This document shows, one piece after another, positions 8,325 through 17,541 of a DNA stretch of 64,000 nucleotides. The position numbers and the translations under genes are program-made. The DNA is from Sphingobium baderi (GTDB lineage Bacteria > Pseudomonadota > Alphaproteobacteria > Sphingomonadales > Sphingomonadaceae). The stretch covers positions 2,002,501 through 2,066,500 of the forward strand of contig NZ_CP013264.1 of the NCBI RefSeq assembly GCF_001456115.1, given 5' to 3'. The first letter of the stretch is position 1. Each line of letters opens with the position of its first letter. The notes under the pieces were generated by a model. The model was not told the origin of the DNA and searched no databases. It worked only from the letters and a program-made list of their open reading frames with translations.

Positions 8325-9821
8325 TTAACCGGCGGGGAAGCCAATGGCCTTCATCTCGGTGAATTCATTGAATCCTTCTTCGCCCCATTCGCGACCAAGG
8401 CCGGAGCGTTTGTAGCCGCCGAAGGGCATGTCGGGATGGAAGCCGCCCGGTCCGCCGTTGATCTGAACCTGCCCGGTACGCATCTTCAGCGCCATCTCAA
8501 ATGCGGTGGCCTTGTCATTGGAGATGATTGCGCCACCAAGGCCATAGTCGCTGTCATTGGCCAGCCGGATGGCCTCGGCATCGTCGTCAAAACCGATGAC
8601 GGCGGCGATTGGTCCGAAAACTTCACGTTGACCGAGATGGCTATCATTGCTCACATCGTCGAAGATCGTCACTTCGAAGAAATAGCCCTTGTCCAGACCG
8701 GCCGGGCGGTCTCCGCCAACGACCAGACGGGCGCCGTCCTCCAGCGCGCGCTTACAGAAATCCTGGGTGCGGGTGATTGCCGTCTCACGGATCAACGGAC
8801 CCATGAAGGTGGTGGGATCATAGGGGTCGCCGACCTTGATCTGACGCGCGGCGCCGGCGAGGGCTTCGACAAAGGCGGACCGAATACGGTTGTCGACCAA
8901 CATGCGGGTCGTGAGTGAGCAACCCTGTCCCGCCTGAAACATCGATCCGAACAGGGCCACCTCCACCGCCAGAGCGAGATCGGCATCATGCCGGATGACA
9001 ATCGGAGACTTGCCGCCCAGTTCCAGCTGAACCTTCTTCAACGTCGGAGAAGCCTGCGCCATCACCGCTGCGCCGACCGCGTCGGAGCCGGTGAAGCTCA
9101 CCATGTCGACGCGCGGATCGGCGCTCATCATCTGGCCGACTTCCAAGCCGCCGGTTACGACATTGAACACGCCGGGCGGGAGATCGAGTTCCGCCACCAT
9201 TTCGGCGATCAACATCGTTTGGAGCGGGGTGAAGGGTGAGGGTTTCAGTACCACGCTGTTGCCCGCCGCCATCGCCGGGAAAGCCTTGATAAGGCCGAGC
9301 AGGAAACCTGAATTATAGGGCGTGATCGCCGAAACGACCCCGACAGGATCGCGGGTGACGACACCACCGCCAAGAGCGCGGCCGCCGCCGCCGAGGCGAT
9401 CGGAGATGATCATCGGCAAAGGCCTGGTCGGATCCTTGCGCGCCACTTCGATCGTCCGTTCCAGCTGAGAGAAGAGCAAGCCGAGCTGCATCTCGCAATT
9501 AAGCCGGGTGAAGCCCATTTCGAGCTGCATCAGACCAACCGCTTCCTCCTGTCGCGCGAGCACGAGATCGAACAGCCGCTGCATGCGATCCGCACGGACG
9601 TTGCGGTCCTCATCGCGCCAGGGGCCTCGGTCAAAACTGCGTTTTGCGGCGGCAATGGCCCGCTCCGTGTCCTCGATGGAGCCAAGCGGTGCACTCCCGA
9701 CCTCTTGTTCGGTTGCGGGATTGATGACTGCCTCGGCGCCTGCGCCGGGAACCGTCCAGGTTCCGTCGATGAAGAGCTTGTCGTAATCTACTTTGATCTG
9801 CCCCGGTGCGACCGACATCAT
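8325..9821 (-). CDS. Aldehyde dehydrogenase family protein
   Basis: 498-residue NAD(P)-dependent aldehyde dehydrogenase. It turns an aldehyde into the acid. Key residues are Asn170 in TPYN, Glu267 in LELGGKSP and the nucleophile Cys301 in AGQGCSL. I chose the first of two ATGs at 9821 because AGGAGG lies 6 bases upstream; the frame extends to 9851 but without such a site. First gene of a likely operon with the GMC oxidase. Divergent from a TetR regulator 174 bases away, which probably controls it. Confidence 0.95.
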   Translation of the reverse strand: MMSVAPGQIKVDYDKLFIDGTWTVPGAGAEAVINPATEQEVGSAPLGSIEDTERAIAAAKRSFDRGPWRDEDRNVRADRMQRLFDLVLARQEEAVGLMQLEMGFTRLNCEMQLGLLFSQLERTIEVARKDPTRPLPMIISDRLGGGGRALGGGVVTRDPVGVVSAITPYNSGFLLGLIKAFPAMAAGNSVVLKPSPFTPLQTMLIAEMVAELDLPPGVFNVVTGGLEVGQMMSADPRVDMVSFTGSDAVGAAVMAQASPTLKKVQLELGGKSPIVIRHDADLALAVEVALFGSMFQAGQGCSLTTRMLVDNRIRSAFVEALAGAARQIKVGDPYDPTTFMGPLIRETAITRTQDFCKRALEDGARLVVGGDRPAGLDKGYFFEVTIFDDVSNDSHLGQREVFGPIAAVIGFDDDAEAIRLANDSDYGLGGAIISNDKATAFEMALKMRTGQVQINGGPGGFHPDMPFGGYKRSGLGREWGEEGFNEFTEMKAIGFPAG

Positions 9822-9995
9822 CTCTCTCCTCCTGCGTGGGTTGTGATCCAACCGCCAATCCGCTTTCGTGACGGGTGGACCAAAATACGCTATGAGGCAA
9901 GAAAAAGTATCATTAGTGCTACATTATGGCGCCGCTTGCCTGTCCCGGCAGTCGGTGCAACCATTTGCGCGTTATTTGAGATCGGACACCACTTC

Positions 9996-10676
9996 ATGCC
10001 ACCTGCGCCCTCTTCGCGAATCTCGCAGATAGCCAGCGGCGCTGACGCTTTGTCCGCTCGACGAACTGGGAGGCCGTCCGCCAGCGAGGCTGACGCGCTT
10101 AACCAGGAAATACTGTCCGCTGCGCTCCGCGAGTTTCTGGATCGCGGTTTTTCAGGCGCGTCGATTGCACGCATCGCCAAAGGCGCCAACGTCGCCCGGA
10201 TGGCGATCTATCGGCGCTATGGCGGCAAGCAGGCGCTGTTTGAAACTGTGCTCTTCGAGCAAATCCGGCAACTCGAAGCACTCGCTTCGGCCATTCGGAA
10301 TGATGCGGGCGATCCGTTGACCGAGCTTCGGATGACGGCGCGGGCCTATCTTGAATTCATGATCTCGCCCACGGCGGTCGATCTTCAGAGAATCCTTATT
10401 GCGGAAGGATCACGGCTGTCGACATTGTCTCAACAAGTCGCTCCGCCGTTGCCGCAATTGTTGGGGGAGCGGCTGGATCAATTGATCGGGCACGCGCAGC
10501 AGGCCGGCCAACTGATTGAGATGCCGGGGGCTCTGCTTCGGGAGATTCTGCTGCGCCTCATTGCGGAAGGCCCCCGCTGGGAGATGCTGATGGGGCAAAA
10601 AGCGTGGACGGCGGACGATATTGAGCAGCATTTCCAGAAAATGTGGCCGATGTTCCTGAAAATCGCGGCTGTGTAG
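9996..10676 (+). CDS. TetR/AcrR family transcriptional regulator
   Basis: 226 residues. An N-terminal TetR helix-turn-helix spans about residues 35-80 (ILSAALREFLDRGFSGASI then VARMAIYRRYGGKQALF). An all-helical C-terminal ligand-binding and dimerisation domain ends in WTADDIEQHFQKMWPMFL. It probably represses the divergent aldehyde dehydrogenase / GMC operon and itself. The start is uncertain: the ATG at 9996 has no strong ribosome site, and the reading frame stays open upstream. Confidence 0.88.
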   Translation: MPPAPSSRISQIASGADALSARRTGRPSASEADALNQEILSAALREFLDRGFSGASIARIAKGANVARMAIYRRYGGKQALFETVLFEQIRQLEALASAIRNDAGDPLTELRMTARAYLEFMISPTAVDLQRILIAEGSRLSTLSQQVAPPLPQLLGERLDQLIGHAQQAGQLIEMPGALLREILLRLIAEGPRWEMLMGQKAWTADDIEQHFQKMWPMFLKIAAV

Positions 10677-10827
10677 CAGCCCATTGTCAGGCCGTGCAGT
10701 CTCGGTTCTGCTGCTTACTTCCAGCGCTGGCGAGCGGTCATAACGTGCGGTTTGCTTCCATCAAAGCGATAGGCCGCTATTGATTGAGCGATGAATTGAG
10801 ATCTGGAGTGAACCCGCTGCGAGGATA

Positions 10828-11232
10828 TCAGCCGGCAGCCATCGCTTCGACGACAACCAGACTATTGAAATACTCGCGCCAGAGTATCACGCACTCATCG
10901 CGGATGCCGATCAGGAAGACATAGCCGTTGCGATAGCTGGTACCGTTCGCCAGTTCGGCATCGCTCTGCGCCTCCATCACCAATGTCGATTCATCAGGGC
11001 ACCAGTAGAAGCGGCTGGGCGTCAGCGCCATGCGCCGGAAATTGGCGCGGCCGTCGCGGAACATCGCCATAACGGCATCGCGGCCGGAGACGGCGGTTGG
11101 CATGGGCGGAGGCGCGAAAGGAAATTCTGCGCGCGCCTCGGCATGGAGGCAGCTCTCGATTCCATCCATGTCACCGTTGTTGAAGCTCTCCAGCAGCCGG
11201 TCCGCCAGCGCGTTTGCGCGTGTCGTGTCCAT
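10828..11232 (-). CDS. SnoaL-like NTF2-fold protein
   Basis: 134-residue small protein of the SnoaL/NTF2-like superfamily. It shows FNNGDMDGIESCLH near the N-terminus, FPFAPPPMP, and a C-terminal LWREYFNSL. It lacks the LEH catalytic pattern: the Arg of ER-x-D is a Gln (EAQSD), and the last Asp of WREYxD is an Asn (WREYFN). It is therefore unlikely to be an LEH-type epoxide hydrolase. Members of this fold act as isomerases, dehydratases, cyclases or ligand-binding proteins. GAGAGGAAA precedes the ATG. It is divergent from the Gfo/Idh dehydrogenase gene. Confidence 0.82.
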   Translation of the reverse strand: MDTTRANALADRLLESFNNGDMDGIESCLHAEARAEFPFAPPPMPTAVSGRDAVMAMFRDGRANFRRMALTPSRFYWCPDESTLVMEAQSDAELANGTSYRNGYVFLIGIRDECVILWREYFNSLVVVEAMAAG

Positions 11233-11607
11233 TTTTGATTTCCTCTCAACTCGCGCCGTGCATCTCGGCGCGATTAACGATTAATGCAGCATTGAAGGTT
11301 GGGGACGCTACGGCCCCTATCCGGTGACAGGGCAAGCCGTAAACGCGCATCTCGTTCGCATCCCGCCAAGCAGATTCTCCGCCCAGCAGCGGGTTGCTCG
11401 GACTATTCGAGCGCAGGCGACATGGCGCTACGGTAGGGGCGGCTCCAAATGGTTCGGATGGCTTCTGCCAGGCACCTACCCTGTCGGAAGACGGGCAACT
11501 CTTGCTACAGAAGATCCACAGTGTTGAAAAAGGGGGAGATGCTGGCGGTTGAGGCCGAAGCGAGCGGGCGTCCAGCTTCGGCAACGCGGGGAGGTTAGAG
11601 AGGCACC
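11233..11607. promoter_or_regulatory. Divergent intergenic region
   Basis: 375 bases between the SnoaL-like gene (minus) and the Gfo/Idh operon (plus). It should hold both promoters. I see no convincing ORF, hairpin or known operator; small ORFs in both directions have no ribosome sites. Confidence 0.35.
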
Positions 11608-12687
11608 ATGGGAACGAAGCTTCGTATCGGCGTGATTGGCGCCAATCTTCAGGGCAGCTGGGGCGTATCGGCGCATTTGCCGGCAATCGCCGCGCTTGAG
11701 GCTGTCGACGCGGTCGCGGTCGCCACCTCGCGCCAGGAAACCGCCGAGGCCACCGCGCAGCGGTTCGGCATACCCAATGCGTTTGGCGATCCTCGCGCGT
11801 TGATCGACCATCCCGATGTCGACGTGGTGGCGATCTGCGTTCGCGTACCGGCGCATCGCGATCTGGTGCGTCGCGCAATTGAGGCGGGCAAGCATGTCTA
11901 TTGCGAATGGCCGCTGGCGCGCGACACCGCCGAGGCGCAGACATTGCTGGATGCCGCCGAGAAGGCTGGCATCGTTCATATGGTGGGTTTGCAATCGCGC
12001 AGCGCGCCGGTGCTGACCTATGCCAGGGATCTGATTGCTGCGGGCGAGATCGGCAGGGTGCGAAGCGCCGGGCTGGTCCATTCCTCCGACTGGATATCCG
12101 CTGTGTTTCCCGGCACCGAATATTTGCAGGACCGGTCGAGTGGAGCACATTTCCTGAGCATCCCCGGCGGTCACAGCATAGACGCGCTGACTTGGATGCT
12201 GGGCAATTTCAAAAGCCTGACCTCAGTGGTCCACACTGCGCTGAATGATCTCACCGCCTTTGGCACCGGCGCGCCGGTCAAGCGGACCTCTGCCGACCAG
12301 ATATTGGTGGCGGGCATGCTTGACAGTGGCGTCGTGGCGTCTGTGCGCCTCTCGGGCGCATCTTCGCCTGGCATCGGCGTCCGAATTGAGATTAACGGGG
12401 ACAAGGGGGACCTCGTCATCATGGCCGCAGCCGGGGGCCGCGGTATCCAGATGTCAAACCTGACGTTGCACAAATCGGTCGACCCGGGAGTACTCGAACC
12501 GGTCTCGGTGCCGGCAAGCTATTTTCATACGCCCGCATCGCTGCGCGCCAATCCACCGATGAATGTCGGCGAAGCCTATCTCCACATGAAGGAGGCAATC
12601 GCGACCGGCGGCAGGGCAAGTCCCAACTTCGCCGATGCTGTCGGGTTGCACAAGCTGTTGGACCAAATTGAAATGGAGGCCATATGA
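11608..12687 (+). CDS. Gfo/Idh/MocA family oxidoreductase
   Basis: 359 residues. An N-terminal Rossmann domain begins IGVIGANLQGSWG. EWPLARD near residue 100 is the family's EKP-like motif, with the catalytic Lys position occupied by Trp. The rest is a C-terminal alpha/beta Gfo/Idh/MocA domain. Such enzymes oxidise cyclic alcohols, usually sugars or inositols, with NAD(P). GAGAGG lies upstream of the ATG. The next gene, a lactonase, overlaps the stop codon, so a two-step dehydrogenase-then-lactonase reaction is likely. The missing Lys could mean altered chemistry. Confidence 0.9.
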   Translation: MGTKLRIGVIGANLQGSWGVSAHLPAIAALEAVDAVAVATSRQETAEATAQRFGIPNAFGDPRALIDHPDVDVVAICVRVPAHRDLVRRAIEAGKHVYCEWPLARDTAEAQTLLDAAEKAGIVHMVGLQSRSAPVLTYARDLIAAGEIGRVRSAGLVHSSDWISAVFPGTEYLQDRSSGAHFLSIPGGHSIDALTWMLGNFKSLTSVVHTALNDLTAFGTGAPVKRTSADQILVAGMLDSGVVASVRLSGASSPGIGVRIEINGDKGDLVIMAAAGGRGIQMSNLTLHKSVDPGVLEPVSVPASYFHTPASLRANPPMNVGEAYLHMKEAIATGGRASPNFADAVGLHKLLDQIEMEAI

Positions 12688-13598
12688 TGAAGACATTCGC
12701 TACCGGGCTGAAGATGCCCGAAGGTCCGATCGCGCTTGCCGGCGGCAGCCTGCTGGTCGTCGAAACGTTGGGCCGAAAGCTCAGCCGGATCGCGCCCGAT
12801 GGCCGTGTTTCTACCGTGGCGGAGCTGGGTGGCGGTCCCAATGGCGCTGCCATCGGGCCGGACGGCCGCTGTTACATATGCAATAATGGCGGCTTCGGGC
12901 AGATGGACCTTCCCGACGGCGGACTGATGCCGATTGAAGCCCCTATCGATACGCCACCCGGATCAATTCAGGTCGTCGATCTCGAGACCGGAATCTTCGA
13001 GACGCTCTACGCGCATAGTGAAGCAACCCCCTTTTGGGGACCGAACGATCTTGTTTTCGACAACGACGGCGGCTTCTGGTTCACCGATTTTGGAAGGGAT
13101 CGCGGTCGTGTCCGTACCCGAGGTTCGGTCTATTATGCCAGGATCGACGGCAGCGAGATACGTGAGGTCGTGCACCCCGTCGACGGGGCGAACGGCATCG
13201 GTCTTTCACCCGATGGGGCCACTCTGTACGTCGCATCCACTTATGAGGGGCATTTGCTCCAATTCCGGCTTTCGGCTCCAGGCGTGATCGACCCGGCGGG
13301 TGGACACGCGCCAAACGGCAGCAGTTTGGTGGGGCGCGGCGGGCCGGGACAGTATCTCGACAGCCTTGCGGTAGACAGTGCCGGGCGTATCTGCTGCGCC
13401 TCGCCGGGCATCGGCGCAGTGCTCGTCTTCCCGCCGGAGGGCGGCACGCCGGAGGTAGTCCCGACCGGCGATTTCCTGACCACCAACATCTGCTTCGGCG
13501 GCCCGGATCGACGCACGGCATTCGTGACGCTGGGCAGCAGCGGGCGGGTGGTTACCTTTGACTGGGATGTGCCCGGGCTCAAGCTTACGTATGAATGA
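12684..13598 (+). CDS. SMP-30/gluconolactonase family protein
   Basis: 304-residue six-bladed beta-propeller lactonase. Family features visible are an N-terminal acidic metal ligand region (KMPEGPIALAG), WGPNDLVFD with the metal-binding Asn, and GANGIGLSPDGATLYVA carrying the Asn and catalytic Asp region. It hydrolyses a lactone to a hydroxy acid using one divalent metal. Start and preceding stop overlap by 4 bases (ATGA), giving translational coupling with the Gfo/Idh dehydrogenase, which probably makes the lactone. Confidence 0.9.
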   Translation: MMKTFATGLKMPEGPIALAGGSLLVVETLGRKLSRIAPDGRVSTVAELGGGPNGAAIGPDGRCYICNNGGFGQMDLPDGGLMPIEAPIDTPPGSIQVVDLETGIFETLYAHSEATPFWGPNDLVFDNDGGFWFTDFGRDRGRVRTRGSVYYARIDGSEIREVVHPVDGANGIGLSPDGATLYVASTYEGHLLQFRLSAPGVIDPAGGHAPNGSSLVGRGGPGQYLDSLAVDSAGRICCASPGIGAVLVFPPEGGTPEVVPTGDFLTTNICFGGPDRRTAFVTLGSSGRVVTFDWDVPGLKLTYE

Positions 13599-13704
13599 TC
13601 CCGAGGCAAGGTGCGCTGCTTCGACGCGGCGACCCGCCTGCCCAGAGGAAGGTGCAGTAATCATCGCTCTGCCGTTCATTGCATGAAAATCGAGGAGAGA
13701 CGCT

Positions 13705-14145
13705 ATGACCAATCGCAAGGAAGCCGCCGTCGAGCAATTCCTGACGCTGTTCCACGCATCCGAGTTGAACATTCCAGCCATCCGTGCGGCGCTCGCGGAA
13801 AATGCGCGGTGGCAGCCGGTCGTGCCGGTGGCGGCGATGGTTCACGGTGCGGAAGCCATATGCGGCGAGATAGAGCGTCAGTACAAGCTCTATGCCGATT
13901 GCGATTGCGAAATACTGCACATCGCCAGCGCAGCTAATACCGTCTTCACTGAAAGAGTGGACAGTGTCCGCATGCTCCATGACGGCCGCACAGTGCTGAC
14001 GCGCGTGACCGGGGTCTTTGATCTCGACGATGAGGACAAGATCACTTTCTGGCGCGAATATTGGGACATGCTCGACATTGCTGACCAGGTCGGCATTTCC
14101 GGCGAGGAAATGCGTAAGATGATGGTAACGAGCGTGCCTGCCTGA
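13705..14145 (+). CDS. Limonene-1,2-epoxide hydrolase-like NTF2-fold protein
   Basis: 146 residues, closely related to the protein at 2018-2422. The LEH-type residues are Arg84 and Asp86 in FTERVDSV, followed by GVFDLD and Asp121 in WREYWDM. The LEH Tyr/Asn pair that helps hold the attacking water is not kept (RWQPV instead). Epoxide ring opening is therefore possible but unproven. GAGGAGAGACGC precedes the ATG. It lies 106 bases after the lactonase gene and probably belongs to the same transcript. Confidence 0.85.
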   Translation: MTNRKEAAVEQFLTLFHASELNIPAIRAALAENARWQPVVPVAAMVHGAEAICGEIERQYKLYADCDCEILHIASAANTVFTERVDSVRMLHDGRTVLTRVTGVFDLDDEDKITFWREYWDMLDIADQVGISGEEMRKMMVTSVPA

Positions 14146-14483
14146 GAAGCGATGGAACGGCTGGGGGGGGGATGGAACTGACGCGCCCTGCCGCGATAGC
14201 TGGACGCAATGTCATTCCCTAACCGCGCAATTCCGGCTCGTCCACCTCGCGCCCATGATCATGGGTTGGAGTCGTTTCATGTCCGCATCGATGTATCCGT
14301 ATGGGTTTGCGAAAGCTGAACGGGCGTTGCCGTGTCGCGGAAGCCTACACGCAATAACGATTCCGGGATGCCTCCTGGCGGTTCCGCAATGGTATGGCAT
14401 TCACACAGGCATTGTTCCGGATTTACGGATGTTCCCGTGGCGGTTACGCCATTTCGGAAATTGGAAAAAGATAGGAGTATTCC
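14146..14483. other. Intergenic region, no gene seen
   Basis: 338 bases between the epoxide-hydrolase-like gene and the beta-hydroxyacid dehydrogenase gene. A run of eight G lies just after the first stop codon. Near-repeats GCGGTTCCGC and GCGGTTACGC occur at about 14379 and 14441. No ORF is convincing. A promoter for the following gene is likely here. Confidence 0.3.
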
Positions 14484-15326
14484 ATGGCGGACAGCATCAG
14501 GAAAATCGGTTTCATTGGTCTTGGCAGCATGGGAGGCGATCAGGCGCGAGAACTCGCCAAGCTACAGCTTGACCTTACCGTCTATGACGTCTTCCCGCAG
14601 GCGCTGGCGAAATTCGAGGGACGCGCAAAGCTGGCGGGTTCCATGGCTGAGGTGGGGCAGGACGCCGACGTCGTCGGCATCTGTGTGCGCGACGATGCTC
14701 AGGTGCTCGAATGCGTGGATGCGTTGTTGCCTGCGATGAAGCGGGGTGCGATCCTGCTTATCCACAGCACGATCAAACCGAAAACTGCACAGAATATTGC
14801 CGAACGCGCTGCCGCGGTGGGGGTTGAGGTTATTGACGCGCCGGTTACTCGCACCGAGATGACTAAGGACGGTCCTTTCGTCTTTTGCATGACCGGCGGG
14901 GATGAAGCTCTTGCGGCACGCGTTCAGCCGGTGCTCGATGCCTTTTCGACCAACACCATGCATATCGGTCCGCTGGGCTCGGCGATGGCGCTCAAGATTT
15001 GCAATAATCTTGTTTCCTGGTGTGGCATCATGCTGGGTATCGAGGTTGCCGATGTGGCCGAGGCGTCCGGCGTGCCGATGGACAAGCTGCTGACCGTGAT
15101 GAAGCGTAATGGCAATCTTACCCCGCCGATGGCAGGTTTCGTCGACTTCCGGAACAATCCGGGCGATGCGGCCCGGCGCGCTTTCTTCGCCAGTCAGGCG
15201 GGCATCGGCGAAAAGGATCTTTCGCTGGCAGAAGAACTGGCAGCGAGCGCAAATGCCGCGTCGCCGCTAACCAGCCATTCGAAGACGCTGGTCAAGAAGA
15301 AGCTGCTGGCCATATGCGAGAGCTGA
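14484..15326 (+). CDS. NAD(P)-dependent beta-hydroxyacid dehydrogenase (3-hydroxyisobutyrate dehydrogenase family)
   Basis: 280 residues. The N-terminal Rossmann motif is IGFIGLGSMGGDQARELAK. Pocket residues DAPVTRTEM replace the common DAPVSGG. The catalytic region is SAMALKICNNLV, with the conserved Lys. The family oxidises 3-hydroxyacids to semialdehydes or keto acids. AAGATAGGAG lies upstream of the ATG. It may finish the oxidation begun by the Gfo/Idh dehydrogenase and lactonase. A strong terminator follows, so it is the last gene of this plus-strand block. Confidence 0.9.
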   Translation: MADSIRKIGFIGLGSMGGDQARELAKLQLDLTVYDVFPQALAKFEGRAKLAGSMAEVGQDADVVGICVRDDAQVLECVDALLPAMKRGAILLIHSTIKPKTAQNIAERAAAVGVEVIDAPVTRTEMTKDGPFVFCMTGGDEALAARVQPVLDAFSTNTMHIGPLGSAMALKICNNLVSWCGIMLGIEVADVAEASGVPMDKLLTVMKRNGNLTPPMAGFVDFRNNPGDAARRAFFASQAGIGEKDLSLAEELAASANAASPLTSHSKTLVKKKLLAICES

Positions 15327-15355
15327 TCGGTCTTCACCTGCGATTTGGATATGGA

Positions 15356-15396
15356 GCGTGCCGCGTGTCATCAAGCGCGGCACGCATTTTTGTTTT
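15356..15396 (+). terminator. Rho-independent terminator
   Basis: A 10-bp perfect GC-rich stem (GCGTGCCGCG with CGCGGCACGC) around a 10-base loop is followed directly by ATTTTTGTTTT. It ends the plus-strand transcript of the beta-hydroxyacid dehydrogenase gene. Confidence 0.9.
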
Positions 15397-15436
15397 CGAT
15401 TTCGAGTGATGCTACAGCGATCTACCATGCGTATTG

Positions 15437-15480
15437 TGAAAGGAGCGCTGTCGGTCATGAAGCCGACAGCGCTCCTTTCA
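15437..15480. terminator. Perfect 18-bp inverted repeat between convergent genes
   Basis: Arms 15437-15454 and 15463-15480 match over all 18 bases around the 8-base loop TCATGAAG. It lies 28 bases past the P450 stop codon and probably terminates the long minus-strand operon. There is no strong T-run on either side, so it may also protect the RNA end. Confidence 0.75.
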
Positions 15481-15508
15481 GCGCCTCATATGCGGTGATC
15501 CGTCTGGC

Positions 15509-16729
15509 TCAGTCCCATTGGAGATGAACTTCGGGGACATGAAGAATGTTGCCGACGAAATAGCCGACTTCGAACCCATCCTTGATCCGGAAGGGTGGGA
15601 TTTCCTTGAGAAACTCCTCAAGCGCGGTCTGAAGCTCCAACCGGGCAAGGTGCATGCCAAGGCATTTGTGGATGCCGTAGCCCAGGGAAATATGCTGGCC
15701 CCGGCGATCGAAGCGAATCTCGCCCGGATCGTCATAGAAGTCGGGATCGCGCCCAGCGACGGGCGTGGAGATCGCCACATAATCGCCGGGCATGATCTTT
15801 TGCCCATGCAATTCCATTTCACGTGCCGCGATGCGAAAAACACTGACCGGAGCAAAGGCACGGAAAAATTCTTCGACGGCAAGTACGATCTTGCCGGGGT
15901 TTGCACGCAGTTCCGCCTGCCTGTCTGGGTAACGCGCAAGGAAAGTAAAGATATTGCCCAGCATCGATGTAACCGTATCGAGGCCGCCGATGAAGAGATT
16001 GAAACAATGTCCGAAAATCTCGTCGTCATTCCATTTCCGGCCATCTATCTCATAATCGAAAATGCGACTGATATAATCGTCCTGCGGGTTGGCGCGCCGA
16101 TCAGCGATCTGTTCCTTGAGATAGGCCTGAACCTTGCGTACGCCGCTCGCCCGCTCTTCCATTGTTCTGGTGTGCAGGATTTCCTTTTCCCACTGGAGGA
16201 ACTCCCCCATTCTTTCCTGGGGCAGGCCAAGCAGGTCGAGAACGATATAGATCGGGAATTTCTCTGAAAATTCATGCACGAAATCGCAATGGCCACGCTC
16301 CTTGAAGCCGTTGATCAGCGTGGCAGCGCGCTCGCGCAGATTGTCCCGCATCGCGGCCATGCGTTGCGGCGCGAAATAGGGGTTGAGCGCCTCGCGATAT
16401 TGTGCATGGGCGGGGGGATCGGTCTCGGTCGGGATGACCAGCCAATCTTCGCCAATGGATTGCGCGAACTTGCCCATGCCGCGCTTCGTGAAATTTTCTC
16501 CGTCCCGCAGGATCGCCTGTATGTCTTCCATGCGGGTCAACAGCCAGCCCCCCTGATGGGCCATGAAGATGTTGGTTACCCACGTGATCGGCCCCAAAGT
16601 CGCGTGTATTTCGGGAATGATGGTTTCCTGTGGGCATTCCGGAACCACGACGCGATCGAACAGACGCAGGGAGATAGCCTTGTCTGCGGGAACATGGGCA
16701 GGGATATGATCAGAAACATCGATAGACAT
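15509..16729 (-). CDS. Cytochrome P450
   Basis: 406-residue soluble bacterial P450 that inserts oxygen into an organic substrate. The I-helix oxygen-binding motif is FIGGLDT (Gly249, Asp251, Thr252). The ExxR motif is Glu287-Arg290. The haem loop is SLGYGIHKCLG with ligand Cys356; the usual first Phe of FGxGxHxC is Leu here. It needs a ferredoxin and reductase, and neither is in the window. It is the last gene of the minus-strand series containing a Rieske oxygenase, and there is a 277-base gap before it. Similarity to the camphor/linalool P450 classes is suggested by the GGLDT I-helix only. Confidence 0.95.
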   Translation of the reverse strand: MSIDVSDHIPAHVPADKAISLRLFDRVVVPECPQETIIPEIHATLGPITWVTNIFMAHQGGWLLTRMEDIQAILRDGENFTKRGMGKFAQSIGEDWLVIPTETDPPAHAQYREALNPYFAPQRMAAMRDNLRERAATLINGFKERGHCDFVHEFSEKFPIYIVLDLLGLPQERMGEFLQWEKEILHTRTMEERASGVRKVQAYLKEQIADRRANPQDDYISRIFDYEIDGRKWNDDEIFGHCFNLFIGGLDTVTSMLGNIFTFLARYPDRQAELRANPGKIVLAVEEFFRAFAPVSVFRIAAREMELHGQKIMPGDYVAISTPVAGRDPDFYDDPGEIRFDRRGQHISLGYGIHKCLGMHLARLELQTALEEFLKEIPPFRIKDGFEVGYFVGNILHVPEVHLQWD

Positions 16730-17006
16730 TGTGATTACCTTTTATTTCCGTCAGGCGGTGCGCCCCATTCTGACGTTTTCCTCTCGAATGCGCGGCCCCC
16801 GGCTGACGCCGATAATAGGCTATACCCCATTGACGGTAAATCGGGGCGATATGCGTCAGCATGACAGGCTGTTTTGAAAACGCCATCAGAGCAGGCGCCA
16901 TGGCGTCCACGGTGATATGGATCGCACTGAAAAAGTTGCCATCGTGAATCAGATGTTCGATGCATATGAGGCGATGATGGTATGAACAGGTTCGGCATCA
17001 AAAAAT

Positions 17007-17522
17007 TCACCTGGAGGAAGGTGATAGGCTTTCCGGCTGGTTGACGTCACCCCGTCCGCTTTCGCCGATGGCGTTGCCAACAAAGGCGCGGCTGATAGTC
17101 GTCAGCAAAGGCTGGCGCGGAATGGCAGGCCCGCGGGTTTGCGGATCTTCGATCACGCGCCAGATATGCAAGGTGTCGCCGAACTCTTTATATTCGACGA
17201 TCCGCTCGTCGGTGATCCGGAGTTGGAAGATGTAGATGTTCCGATAGTCTGCGCCGTTCTTCAACTGGGCGTGGCTTTGCGCCTCGAACCAGATGCGATC
17301 ACCCTCGGCGACCATCTCGCCGACTTCGAAGGTGATGGGCCCGGCGAGAGGAAGGATCGAGGTCTGTCCAAAAAATCCATCGACATCCATCCAGCCGCAA
17401 AAAGGCATGTCCCCGGCGATGAAGATGCGACAATCGGGCGCGAATAATGTTCGCAGCGTTTCGCCATCGCCACCCACGGCGGCTTCGATCCAGCGCCATG
17501 CGATGGTGCGGCTGTCCGTCAT
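17007..17522 (-). CDS. SnoaL-like NTF2-fold protein next to the Rieske oxygenase
   Basis: 171 residues. The NTF2 fold spans roughly residues 5-125 (IAWRWIEAAVGGDGETL, FEAQSHAQLKNGADYRN, EYKEFGDTLHIW), with a polar tail beyond. The LEH catalytic residues are absent. It starts 20 bases after the Rieske alpha-subunit stop codon. Small beta subunits of ring-hydroxylating oxygenases have the same fold and similar length, so a beta-subunit-like partner role is possible, but the sequence looks more like SnoaL. AGGAAGG lies upstream of the ATG. Confidence 0.82.
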   Translation of the reverse strand: MTDSRTIAWRWIEAAVGGDGETLRTLFAPDCRIFIAGDMPFCGWMDVDGFFGQTSILPLAGPITFEVGEMVAEGDRIWFEAQSHAQLKNGADYRNIYIFQLRITDERIVEYKEFGDTLHIWRVIEDPQTRGPAIPRQPLLTTISRAFVGNAIGESGRGDVNQPESLSPSSR

Positions 17523-17541
17523 GGGTCGATTCCTTCCTAGC

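Noticed and set aside
10828..11232. Fourth epoxide hydrolase of the LEH type
   Set aside because: The key Arg and final Asp are replaced by Gln and Asn, so it is listed as SnoaL-like only.
11246..12148. Minus-strand frame of 300 codons
   Set aside because: Antisense to the Gfo/Idh dehydrogenase, with arginine- and proline-rich composition.
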